Position numbers and translations under genes: made by a program. Positions 51,409 to 58,854 of a stretch of DNA of 64,000 bases are shown here, piece after piece. How positions within the stretch are numbered: position 1 is the stretch's first letter; every line of letters starts with the position of its first letter. The stretch covers positions 17,675 through 81,674 of the forward strand of contig JAKEFM010000223.1 of the NCBI GenBank assembly GCA_022616055.1. Reading direction: 5' to 3'. The notes under the pieces were generated by a model, which saw nothing but the letters and a program-made list of their open reading frames with translations, did no database searches and was not told the DNA's origin. Source of the stretch: Planctomycetota bacterium. GTDB taxonomy: Bacteria > Planctomycetota > UBA1135 > JAKEFM01.

Positions 51409-52139
51409 GCGGCCACCGCTTCCCCCCTCTCCTGGACAAGCGGGCGCTCCCCTCCCGCGTCCTCGTCTTCGCTCCCCACCCCGACGACGAGGTCCTCGGC
51501 TGCGGCGGGATGATCGCCTGGCACTGCCGCCGCGGCGATGCAATCAAGGTCCTGCAGCTGACGGACGGGGCGGGAGGGGACCCGAAGGGGAAGTTCGGGG
51601 ACGTGGCGCGCCTGCGTCGGACGGAGATCGCCGAGGCCCTCGCCCTCCTCGGTGTCCGGGATCACGAATCGCTCGACCTCCCGGACGGGACGCTCGGGGA
51701 ACGCTCCGACCTCGCGGCGAAGGCGCGCGCGGCGATCGAGGCGTTTCGCCCGCTCCTCGTCTACGTCCCCTCGCCGCTCGAGGCGCACGCGGACCACCGC
51801 GCGATCGCGGGGGCCGTCGTCGAGGCGCTCCGGGGCCATCCTCCCCTCCGGGTCCACTGGTTCGGCGTGAACAGCCCCGTCGTCGCGAACGTCCTCTACG
51901 ACATCACGGAGACGATGCCAGCAAAGCTCGAGGCGACGGCGAAGTTCCGGTCCCAGATCGCCTACAACGACCTCGTCGGGAAGGTGACGGCGGTGGGCCG
52001 GGCGGCGACGGTCAACATCGACCTCCCGGAGGTCCTCTACGTCGAGGCGTACACGGCCCTCCCCTCCGACGCGCTCGAGCCCGTCGCCGCCGCCGTCGCC
52101 GCCCTCGAGCGCGCGATCGAGGGGGCCGGGGCCCCGTGA
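51405..52139 (+). CDS. PIG-L/LmbE-like sugar N-deacetylase, second copy
   Basis: This 244-residue protein starts with TTG in a TTGA overlap. It has the canonical APHPDDEVLGCGG motif and the distal HADHRAIAG. It is clearly the same family as the preceding protein but quite different in sequence, so it is an old pair rather than a recent duplicate. Likely role: removing acetyl from a second N-acetyl sugar or from another position in the glycan, possibly to allow re-acylation. Confidence 0.9.
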   Translation: MSGHRFPPLLDKRALPSRVLVFAPHPDDEVLGCGGMIAWHCRRGDAIKVLQLTDGAGGDPKGKFGDVARLRRTEIAEALALLGVRDHESLDLPDGTLGERSDLAAKARAAIEAFRPLLVYVPSPLEAHADHRAIAGAVVEALRGHPPLRVHWFGVNSPVVANVLYDITETMPAKLEATAKFRSQIAYNDLVGKVTAVGRAATVNIDLPEVLYVEAYTALPSDALEPVAAAVAALERAIEGAGAP

Positions 52140-53047
52140 CGGCGCCGCGGCGCGCGACCGCCGTCCTCGCGACGTGGAACCGCCGGGACGACGTCCGGGA
52201 GAACCTCCGCTCCCTCCTCGCCCAGACCCTCCCCTTCGAGGAGATCGTGGTCGTCGACAACCGCTCGACGGACGGGACGGGTGAGATGATCCGCGCGGAG
52301 TTCCCGCGGGTGCGCCTCCTCGTCACGGAGAGCGACCGCGTCGGGGCGTGCGAGGCGTTCAACCGGGGATTCGCCGCGGCGGGCGCGCCCTTCGTCGCGA
52401 TCCTCGACGACGACGTCACCCTCCCCCCCGAGTGGCTCGAGCGGCTCTTCGAGCGGCTCGAGAGGGAGCCGCCGACGACCGCGATGATCTCGACGAAGGT
52501 GGTCGAGCCGGGGATGCCGCGGGAGTTCCTCGACTCGCCGCAGGTCAACCGGGAGCGCTACATGGCGACCTTCCGGGGGTGCGGGACGCTCGCGCGGCGG
52601 GAGGTCCTCCTCCGGGCGGGGGGGTACGACGAGCGCTTCTTCATCTACGGGAACGAGCGCGACCTCGCCGCCCGCGTGCTCGGCCTCGGCTACCGGATCC
52701 TCCAGCACCCGGCGGTCGTGACCTACCACAAGAAGCCCTTCGGGATGAAGGGGGGGAAGCGCTCCCTCTACTACCACACGCGCAACTTCTGGCTCTACGC
52801 CTTCAAGAACGCGCCCCTGGCGCAGCTCCTCGCGTTCCCCTTCCGCTACGCGGCCCGTTCGTTCGGGAGGAGGAAGCCCGTCGCGGACGCCGCGGGGACG
52901 ATCGGCGCCCTCGAAAACGTCCGCGGGACGCGGGGGGGCTGGTGGATCGTGGCGAAGGGGACGCTGGCCGCCTTCGCCCTCCTCCCCTACTGCCTCCGGC
53001 GCCGCCGCCCCTGCCGGTCGCCGGACTTCGAGATGCCGCTGTCGTGA
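52136..53047 (+). CDS. GT2 family glycosyltransferase
   Basis: The 303-residue GT-A enzyme has ATWNRRDDVRENLRSLL, VVVDNRSTDGT, the metal site LDDDV, GTLARREVLLRAGGYDERFF and YGNERDLAARVL. A hydrophobic segment near residues 215-235 (FAFKNAPLAQLLAFPFRYA) might associate with the membrane. Start GTG 52136 overlaps the PIG-L stop. Donor unknown. Confidence 0.9.
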   Translation: MTAPRRATAVLATWNRRDDVRENLRSLLAQTLPFEEIVVVDNRSTDGTGEMIRAEFPRVRLLVTESDRVGACEAFNRGFAAAGAPFVAILDDDVTLPPEWLERLFERLEREPPTTAMISTKVVEPGMPREFLDSPQVNRERYMATFRGCGTLARREVLLRAGGYDERFFIYGNERDLAARVLGLGYRILQHPAVVTYHKKPFGMKGGKRSLYYHTRNFWLYAFKNAPLAQLLAFPFRYAARSFGRRKPVADAAGTIGALENVRGTRGGWWIVAKGTLAAFALLPYCLRRRRPCRSPDFEMPLS

Positions 53048-54108
53048 CGGAGGAGGCGGTCACGGTCGCCGTCGTGAACTACCAGGGCGCGACCCATCTC
53101 CCGGCGGCCCTCCCCGCGGTCCGCGCGCTCGAGGGTCCCGTCGCGGAGCGGATCCTCGTCGACTCCGGCTCCACGGACGGATCGGTCGATTGGGTCCGCC
53201 GGTCCTTCCCCGAGTTCCGCGTGATCGAGCTCGGCGCCAACCTCGGTCCCGCCGCCGCCCGCAACCGCGCGCTGCGGGAGGCGAAGACCCGGCTCGTCCT
53301 CCTCCTCGACAACGACGTCGTCCCCGAGCCGGCCTCCCTGCGGCGACTCCTCGCCGCCTTCGGCCCGGGCGTGGCCGTCGCTTCCCCCCGCGCCCTCCTC
53401 GACGCCGACCGCTCGCGGATCCACTACGACGGGGCGCACTTCCACTACGCCGGCCTCTTCTCGCTGCGCCGGTTCTACGAACCGGTCGGGTCGGTGGAGG
53501 CGGGAGACCCCGTCGAGGTCGACGGGGCGATCGCGCTCGCCCTCCTCCTCGACCGCGAGGCGGCGCTCGAGGTCGGGGGATTCGAGGAGCGCTACTTCAT
53601 CCTCTTCGAGGACCAGGACCTCTCCTACCGCCTGCGCGCGACGGGCCGCCGGATCCTCTCGGTCCCCCAGGCGCGTGTGTTCCACCGCGCCGGGACGGAG
53701 GGGTTCTCCCTGCGGCCGGGGACCGGCTACGCCCCGCGGCGGACCTTCCTCCACTCGCGCAACCGCTGTCTCTTCCTGATGCGGAACTACCGGACGAGGA
53801 CGATCCTCGCCGCGGCTCCGGGCCTCCTCCTCTACGAGGCGCTCTCCCTCGCCTTCGCCCTGGCAAACGGCCACCTCGGCGCGTACGTCCGCGGGAAGCG
53901 GGAGGCGCTCGCGCTCGCTCGCTCCGCGAGACGTGCCCATCGCGAACTCGAGGCCCGGCGCCGCCTGCCCGACCGCGCCCTCTTGCGGGGGGGACCCCTG
54001 ACGATCACGCCCCAGGCGAGGACCGGGGTCGTCCGGCGCCTCCTCCACCGACTCGTCGAGAGGGCCCTCGCGGGGTGGTGGGCCGTCGGCCGGAGGCTCG
54101 CCGGATGA
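53044..54108 (+). CDS. GT2 family glycosyltransferase
   Basis: The 354-residue GT-A enzyme has VAVVNYQGATHLPAALPAV, LVDSGSTDGS, NLGPAAARNRALREA, the metal site LDNDV and EDQDLSYRL. A helix near the C-terminal end (ILAAAPGLLLYEALSLAFAL) may anchor it to the membrane. Start GTG 53044 overlaps the previous stop; ATGA overlap with the next gene. Confidence 0.9.
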   Translation: MTEEAVTVAVVNYQGATHLPAALPAVRALEGPVAERILVDSGSTDGSVDWVRRSFPEFRVIELGANLGPAAARNRALREAKTRLVLLLDNDVVPEPASLRRLLAAFGPGVAVASPRALLDADRSRIHYDGAHFHYAGLFSLRRFYEPVGSVEAGDPVEVDGAIALALLLDREAALEVGGFEERYFILFEDQDLSYRLRATGRRILSVPQARVFHRAGTEGFSLRPGTGYAPRRTFLHSRNRCLFLMRNYRTRTILAAAPGLLLYEALSLAFALANGHLGAYVRGKREALALARSARRAHRELEARRRLPDRALLRGGPLTITPQARTGVVRRLLHRLVERALAGWWAVGRRLAG

Positions 54109-55040
54109 CCCGCGTCGTCGCGATCGTCCTCAACTGGAACGGCGGCGCGCGCAACCTCGCCTGCATCTCCTCCCTCCTCGCCGCGGGGGAGGAAGGGCTC
54201 GAGGTCCTCTTCGTCGACAACGGCTCGACCGACGGCTCCCCCGAGGCCGTCGCCCGCGCCTTCCCCGCCGTCCGCCAGATCCGGAACGCCGCGAACCTCG
54301 GATTCTGCGAGGGGAACAACGTCGGGATCCGGGCGGCGCTCGCGACGGGGACGGAGTTCGTCCTCCTCGTCAACAACGACGTGATCGTCGAGCGCGGCTT
54401 CCTCGCCCCGCTCCTCGAGGCCGCGGCGCGCGAGCCCCGGGCCGGCGCGCTCGGGCCCAAGATGCTCCGCTCGGAGGCCCCCGACACGATCTGGGCGGCG
54501 GGGGGGAGCCTCGCCTTCCGGGAGAACGGCACGAAGCTTCGGGGCAACGGACGGAAGGAGGCGGGGGCGTTCGAGGAGGCGGGGGAGGTCGACTTCATCC
54601 CCGGGTGCGCGCTCCTCCTGCGGGCGGCGGCGGTGGCGGAGGTCGGGCTCCTCGATCCGGACTACTTCGCCTACGTCGAGGACGTCGAGTACGCCTCGCG
54701 GCTCGCGGCGTCCGGGTGGAAGGTCCTCTACGTCCCCGCCTCGCGGATCTACCACGAGGCCTCCGCGAGCACCGGCGGAGGGTACGGGGCGGCGCGCAAG
54801 TACGCGACCGCGCTGAACGAGGTCCGCTACCTCCGGCGGCACGGCGACGCGAGGGGGTGGGCGGCCTTCTTCCTGTTCGACCTCCTCGCCCTCCCCCTCG
54901 CGCTCGCGCGGGAGTTCCTCCGGCCGGGGGGCAACCCACGCGCCGTCCTCGCGAAGGGGCGCGGCCTGATCGACGGCCTGAGGGGACGGGCGGTGACCTC
55001 CGCCGTCCTCGAGCGCTACCGGGCGAGCGCCTCCTCGTAG
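54105..55040 (+). CDS. GT2 family glycosyltransferase, last gene of the second glycan locus
   Basis: The 311-residue GT-A enzyme has VAIVLNWNGGARNLACISSL, FVDNGSTDGS, NLGFCEGNNVGIRAA, the metal site VNNDV and YVEDVEYASRL. The last 145 bases, encoding LALAREFLRPGG to RASASS, recur almost unchanged at 58712-58854 with a 2-nt net deletion, so the 3' end of this gene is part of a duplicated junction. On the minus strand the same bases encode YEEALAR, the C-terminus of the GNAT gene now 3.8 kb away. This suggests the two genes were once convergent neighbours. Confidence 0.9.
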   Translation: MTRVVAIVLNWNGGARNLACISSLLAAGEEGLEVLFVDNGSTDGSPEAVARAFPAVRQIRNAANLGFCEGNNVGIRAALATGTEFVLLVNNDVIVERGFLAPLLEAAAREPRAGALGPKMLRSEAPDTIWAAGGSLAFRENGTKLRGNGRKEAGAFEEAGEVDFIPGCALLLRAAAVAEVGLLDPDYFAYVEDVEYASRLAASGWKVLYVPASRIYHEASASTGGGYGAARKYATALNEVRYLRRHGDARGWAAFFLFDLLALPLALAREFLRPGGNPRAVLAKGRGLIDGLRGRAVTSAVLERYRASASS

Positions 55041-55041
55041 A
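54897..55041. repeat. Direct repeat copy 1 (3' end of GT2 gene)
   Basis: 145 bp, nearly identical to 58712-58854. They share the first 34 bp and the last ~100 bp with two substitutions; between them GCAACCCACGCGCC is replaced by GATTCCCGCGCC. Sequences diverge right after the TAG stop codon. Confidence 0.9.
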
Positions 55042-55143
55042 TTCGGGTAGGGGAGATCGGGGGGGGCCCGGGAGGTCCGAAGGCGCCGAAGGGAAACGTC
55101 CCGGGCGGGAGGAGGCGGCCGGTTCCCGAGGCAACCCCGGCTC

Positions 55144-55168
55144 GAGGGACGGGTCCGAGCCGTCCCTC
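55144..55168 (+). terminator. Perfect hairpin downstream of the second glycan locus
   Basis: GAGGGACGG (55144-55152) pairs with CCGTCCCTC (55160-55168), a 9-bp perfect stem with 7-nt loop, followed by the palindrome CCACGTGG. It lies between the glycan operon and the toxin-antitoxin promoter. The rest of 55042-55232 shows no gene. Confidence 0.45.
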
Positions 55169-55232
55169 CACGTGGAGGAGCCGTGCCCTTCGCCGAAGTC
55201 CCGTCGTGGAGTCGGGAGGTCCCCCCGGAGCC

Positions 55233-55260
55233 TTGCGGCGGCCGAGGATGATGGTATAGA
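55233..55260 (+). promoter_or_regulatory. Promoter of the toxin-antitoxin operon
   Basis: TTGCGG (55233-55238), a 16-bp spacer and TATAGA (55255-55260), the best -10 match in the window. Transcription would begin about 3 nt before the antitoxin ATG. Confidence 0.6.
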
Positions 55261-55271
55261 GATGCCATCAT
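55248..55271. promoter_or_regulatory. Likely antitoxin operator (inverted repeat over the -10 box)
   Basis: ATGATGG (55248-55254) and CCATCAT (55265-55271) are perfect inverted repeats 10 nt apart, with the -10 box between them. Ribbon-helix-helix antitoxins bind such sites and block their own promoter. The right arm runs into the start codon. Confidence 0.6.
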
Positions 55272-55527
55272 GATGCGCACACAGATCCAGCTCACGCCCG
55301 CCCAGCACCGTCGCCTCAAGCGCTGGGCCGCGAGCCTGGGGATCTCGCTCGCCGAGGCCGTCCGCCGCTGCGTCGAGGAGCGGCTGGATCGCGGAGACGG
55401 AGCCTCCAGCCGCTCCGAGCTCGTGCGCCAGGCCCTCGAGATCGCCGGGAGGTACGAGGACCCGGCGAAGGCTTCCGACGTCGCGCGCGAGCACGATCGC
55501 CACCTCGCCCGCGCCTACCGGCGTTGA
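55270..55527 (+). CDS. Ribbon-helix-helix antitoxin
   Basis: The 85-residue protein begins with MMRTQIQLTPAQHRRLKRWA, a beta strand followed by helices as in CopG/RHH DNA-binding proteins (ASLGISLAEAVRRCVEERLD is helix 2). The C-terminal half, rich in charged residues, should wrap the toxin. Two Met codons (55270 and 55273) are possible starts. It precedes a PIN-domain toxin with a 4-bp overlap (TTGA) and has an operator-like inverted repeat at its promoter, so it should repress its own operon. Confidence 0.88.
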   Translation: MMRTQIQLTPAQHRRLKRWAASLGISLAEAVRRCVEERLDRGDGASSRSELVRQALEIAGRYEDPAKASDVAREHDRHLARAYRR

Positions 55528-55937
55528 GCCTGTTCCTCGACACCTCGGGCCTCTACGCCTTCTTCGTCCGCACGGAGGAGCGCCACGGCGAAGTGCTGCG
55601 CGCCTTGCGCCGCGCCCTCGAGGAAGGAAGGGATCTCTGGGTCACGAACTACGTCCTCGTCGAGACGACGGCGCTTCTGCAGCACCGGTTCGGGCTCGCG
55701 CCCGTAAGGGACCTCTACGACCGCCTCGTCCCCCTCCTCCGCGTCCACTGGGTCGAGGAGGCGCTCCACGGGAGAGCGGCGGCGCGACTCCTTCGGACCG
55801 ACCGCCGCTCCCTGAGCCTCGTCGATTGCGTGAGCTTCGAGTTCATGCGGGTCCGGGGGCTCCGGGAAGCGCTCGCGCTCGATCGGCAGTTCGCGGAGGA
55901 GGGGTTCCGGTTGCTCCCTTCGCGGGCCGGCCGGTAG
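55524..55937 (+). CDS. vapC: PIN-domain toxin (VapC-like RNase)
   Basis: VapC toxins are Mg-dependent RNases. This 137-residue protein starts with TTG in a TTGA overlap with the antitoxin. The four acidic residues of the PIN active site are present: Asp6 (LFLDTSGLY), Glu47 (NYVLVETTALL), Asp101 (LSLVDCVSF) and Asp120 (ALALDRQF). Length is normal. The module lies in the segment bounded by the 145-bp direct repeats. Confidence 0.92.
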   Translation: MSLFLDTSGLYAFFVRTEERHGEVLRALRRALEEGRDLWVTNYVLVETTALLQHRFGLAPVRDLYDRLVPLLRVHWVEEALHGRAAARLLRTDRRSLSLVDCVSFEFMRVRGLREALALDRQFAEEGFRLLPSRAGR

Positions 55938-56159
55938 CGCCCGCTCCCGCCTCCGGCCGTCCGGTCCCCGAACCGGAGGAACCCTGCGTCCCCGCGAGGG
56001 GAGGAGCACCGGATGGAGGACGGGGCGCCTCGTCCCTGGGAGAGTGCGTCCTCGTCGATCGGAGCCGGGCAGCCCGAGGGGATCCGCGGGATTCCCGAAG
56101 GGCTCGGGGAGGAAGAGACGGTGGGGGAGGAGGCGGGCGGTTTCCGGGGATTGGCCGGG

Positions 56160-56432
56160 TCAGCGCTGGGTCGCCACGACGACGAGGCGGTCGTCGGCTG
56201 CCGGGACGACGAAGAGCGGATCGAAGCCCTGGCGGTCGAGGCGGTTCAGGGCCTCCGTGATCTTCGGCTCGTCCGCGAAGACGTCGAGGTCCGTCGTCTC
56301 TCGCCCCACCGCCGGGTCCGTGACGACGATCCGGTAGGGGCGGGGCTTCGCCTCCTTCCTCCATCCCTGGGCGAGCTCGAAGGTCGCTCCTGCGAAGAGC
56401 ACGAGGGGGGTGAGGAGATAGCGGTTTCGCAT
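56160..56432 (-). CDS. Small exported protein of unknown function
   Basis: The 90-residue product from ATG 56432 has a signal-like N-terminus (MRNRYLLTPLVLFAGATFELA) and a short alpha/beta domain (YRIVVTDPAVGRETTDLDVF, RLVVVATQR). No family recognised. It is convergent with the toxin gene and divergent from the FG-GAP gene. The reading frame stays open upstream without homology. The 222 bp between it and the toxin gene contain no other gene. Confidence 0.6.
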   Translation of the reverse strand: MRNRYLLTPLVLFAGATFELAQGWRKEAKPRPYRIVVTDPAVGRETTDLDVFADEPKITEALNRLDRQGFDPLFVVPAADDRLVVVATQR

Positions 56433-56677
56433 GGGTCGAGTCGCTCGGGAGTCGTGGTCTTCCGAGTAGGACCCGGGTCGTCCGCCCGGAAGGGAGCGGA
56501 GGCGCTTCGGGAGTGGGGGCGGACCCACGGGGTTGCGCGAAAGCGGCGACGGCGCCAAGTGCGGACGAATCCACGGCTCGGGCTCCGATCGGTCTCCGCC
56601 GACCGTGCGGATCCCGAGCATGGTGGACGCGGGAGGCGTCGGATACCCTGCTCTCTCTTCCGAAGGAGGATTCGAGG

Positions 56678-58447
56678 ATGAGGCGCCTCCCGCACAGCGG
56701 TTTCCGCGTGCTTCTCGCAGGGGCCGAGATGGGATTCGCGGTTCTCGGGACGGTCCCGATTCTCCTCGTGGCGACCGGAGCGACGGCGAGGTCCCAGGAC
56801 CTGTTCATCTGGGAGCTCGCGGGTGCGGCGGGCGGCGACGGCTTCGGCCGTTCGGTCGCGCGCGCGGGGGACGTGGATGGCGACGGCATTCCGGACATCG
56901 TCGTGGGGGCGCCGCAGGGGCCGACCGCGCCTGGCTATGCCCGGGTCTACTCGGGAGCGAGCGGCGCCCTCCTGCTCACCCTCACGGGGGCCGCGGCGGG
57001 GGATCGCTTCGGCTGGTCCGTCTCGTCGGCAGGCGACGTCGACGGAGACGGCAGCGACGACGTGATCGTCGGGGCGCCGAGTTCCACGGTCCCCACGTTC
57101 GGGATCGGGTACGCGAGGGTCGTCTCCGGGGCGACAGGTTCGACGCTCCTCACCCTCGCGGGGAACACGACGTTCGAGGAGTTCGGCTTCGCCGTCGCGG
57201 GAATGGGGGACGTCGACGGCGATGCCACGCCCGACGTCGCGGTCGGTGCGCCGAACGCCTGGAATGGAACCGGTTGCGATAGCGGCGAGGTTCGCCTCCA
57301 TTCGGGCGCCAGCGGCGCGTCCCTCTACACGATCTCGGGTGCCGGAACCGCCCTCGGATACTCGGTTGCGTCCGCAGGAGACCTCGACGGGGATTCGGTG
57401 CCCGACGTGATCGTGGGCGCTCCGTTGACCCCCGTACCCGCACCCGGGTGCAACGGATGGTCAGGAGCGGCCTTCCTCTACTCGGGCGCAACCGGTTCGC
57501 CCCTTCTTGGGATTGGTCCGTTCGTGGGCGCGGGCGACTCCTTTCTCGGAGGATGTGTCGGTCCGGCGGGGGACGTGAACGGGGACGGGACCGCGGACTT
57601 GTTCGTGGGCTCCGCGGCTCCTGCGGGCTCCCCCGTGGTCTGGGCGTGCTCCGGAATCGACGGCACCCTTCTTTCAATCTTTTCCATGTCGGGGTCGCTG
57701 GGCCTGAGCACGATCAACCAGGACTTTTCGGTCGCGGATCTTGGAGACGTGGATGGAGACGGCCTTCCTGACGCGGCGATCGCGGTGCCGGGGTTTTGCG
57801 CGACGTCCTGCGGGACCACGATCGGTACGTGCTGCGGAAACGTGGCGGTGGTGTCCTTTGCCAGCAGCAACCCGATCGGGGGGTTCCTGAGTTCGTCCTC
57901 GGACGTGTTCACGGTGGCCGCCGCGGGCGACCTCGATGGGGACGGGAGGACCGACCTCCTGATCGGAGACAGCGAGGGTGGGCTTTGTCCGGTGGGCTCC
58001 GCGACCGGCCGTGTGCGCGTCGTGTCCATGCTCGCGCCCCGCGCCCAACTCTGGGGATTCGCTTGCGTCTCGGGTGGCACGGCCTGTCTTCCCCTGATCG
58101 GCACGACGGGGGGCCCGCCGGCCACCGGGAACTCCGCGTTCGGAATCCGGGCGAGCAACGTGCTCGGCGGGACCGCCGTCGTCCTCGTCGCTGGAGCCAC
58201 CTTCCTCTCGCCTCCGATCGCACTCCCGTTCGGTGGCTGCGACCTCCTCGTCACCCCCGACGTCCTCGTCGGGGCGACGGCCTCGGGGACCGGTCCGGGG
58301 AACGGTTCAGTCGCGGTCGGGATCCCGATTCCCGCCGCGCCGGCGCTCGTCGGCCAACCTGCGTACTTCCAGTGGTACGTCGTCGATCCGGGCCCGGCTC
58401 TCCTCCCTGGGGCCCTCTCCCAGATGCTCCTGCTCTGGGTGCTGTAG
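56678..58447 (+). CDS. Exported FG-GAP beta-propeller protein with planctomycete-type C-terminal domain
   Basis: The 589-residue protein has a signal peptide (VLGTVPILLVATGATA, cleavage near ARSQ), then about six to seven FG-GAP repeats of integrin-alpha type (SVARAGDVDGDGIPDIVVGA, VASAGDLDGDSVPDVIVGAP) with Ca-binding DxDGDGxxD loops. The C-terminal ~130 residues (from about 460, LWGFACVSGGTACLPLIGTT) form a beta domain ending in VGIPIPAAPALVGQPAYFQW; the IPxPxxxxLVG block recurs in the remnant at 63691. It may be a surface-attachment or sorting domain; that is inference. ATG 56678 has the strongest ribosome site in the window, AAGGAGGA at 56663-56670. Codon third positions are less GC-rich than in neighbouring genes. 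Confidence 0.92.
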   Translation: MRRLPHSGFRVLLAGAEMGFAVLGTVPILLVATGATARSQDLFIWELAGAAGGDGFGRSVARAGDVDGDGIPDIVVGAPQGPTAPGYARVYSGASGALLLTLTGAAAGDRFGWSVSSAGDVDGDGSDDVIVGAPSSTVPTFGIGYARVVSGATGSTLLTLAGNTTFEEFGFAVAGMGDVDGDATPDVAVGAPNAWNGTGCDSGEVRLHSGASGASLYTISGAGTALGYSVASAGDLDGDSVPDVIVGAPLTPVPAPGCNGWSGAAFLYSGATGSPLLGIGPFVGAGDSFLGGCVGPAGDVNGDGTADLFVGSAAPAGSPVVWACSGIDGTLLSIFSMSGSLGLSTINQDFSVADLGDVDGDGLPDAAIAVPGFCATSCGTTIGTCCGNVAVVSFASSNPIGGFLSSSSDVFTVAAAGDLDGDGRTDLLIGDSEGGLCPVGSATGRVRVVSMLAPRAQLWGFACVSGGTACLPLIGTTGGPPATGNSAFGIRASNVLGGTAVVLVAGATFLSPPIALPFGGCDLLVTPDVLVGATASGTGPGNGSVAVGIPIPAAPALVGQPAYFQWYVVDPGPALLPGALSQMLLLWVL

Positions 58448-58711
58448 ACCCGGGGAGTTCGTAGGGCGCGCCCGCGCGTTCCGATCCGGCCGGCGCGGGC
58501 GGCCCTTCTGCGGGGGCCACAAGGCGTTCCCACCTCGAGGAGGCCGGCCGTGGGGGAAGGATCCCCCGCTCGCGCCGACGTCGCCGACGTCGGCGGCGCG
58601 TTCTCCTGCGGGACCCCGTCGAGCGAGTCGAGGGTGGAGGCCATTCTCGGGCGCCTCCGACCCCCAGGATCGCCACCAGCGGGACGACCACCTGGAATAC
58701 TCCGGGCCCCG
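58448..58711. other. Non-coding stretch between the FG-GAP gene and repeat copy 2
   Basis: No gene supported. It contains a strong hairpin at 58573-58595. Open frames crossing it are Arg/Pro/Ser-rich shadows. Confidence 0.5.
58573..58595 (+). terminator. Hairpin downstream of the FG-GAP gene
   Basis: CGCCGACGTC (58573-58582) pairs with GACGTCGGCG (58586-58595), a 10-bp perfect stem with a 3-nt loop, 126 bp after the FG-GAP stop. No U-tract. Confidence 0.45.
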
Positions 58712-58853
58712 CTCGCGCTCGCGCGGGAGTTCCTCCGGCCGGGGGGATTCCCGCGCCGTCCTCGCGAAGGGGCGCGGCCTGATCGACGGCCTGAGGGGAC
58801 GCGCGGTGACGTCCGCCGTCCTCGAGCGCTACCGGGCGAGCGCCTCCTCGTAG
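58712..58853 (+). pseudogene. GT2 glycosyltransferase 3' fragment, frameshifted
   Basis: It encodes the C-terminus of the glycosyltransferase at 54105-55040 (LALAREFLRPGG in one frame, then AVLAKGRGLIDGLRG to RASASS in another). There is no upstream part of the gene. It is a by-product of the duplication that brackets 55042-58711. Confidence 0.85.
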
Positions 58854-58854
58854 A
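58712..58854. repeat. Direct repeat copy 2 (truncated GT2 3' end)
   Basis: 143 bp, second copy of 54897-55041. The first ~33 bases and the rest are in different reading frames relative to the glycosyltransferase because of the 2-nt difference. The right end coincides with the C-terminal codons of the GNAT gene on the minus strand. Confidence 0.9.

Noticed and set aside
56013..56681. Plus-strand ORF overlapping the small exported protein gene
   Set aside because: The minus-strand product has a signal peptide and folded pattern; the plus-strand product is an Arg/Glu/Gly-rich shadow.
58233..58853. ORF of 206 codons ending in the glycosyltransferase C-terminus
   Set aside because: Its first part is the FG-GAP gene read out of frame; only the repeat copy at the end resembles a real protein.
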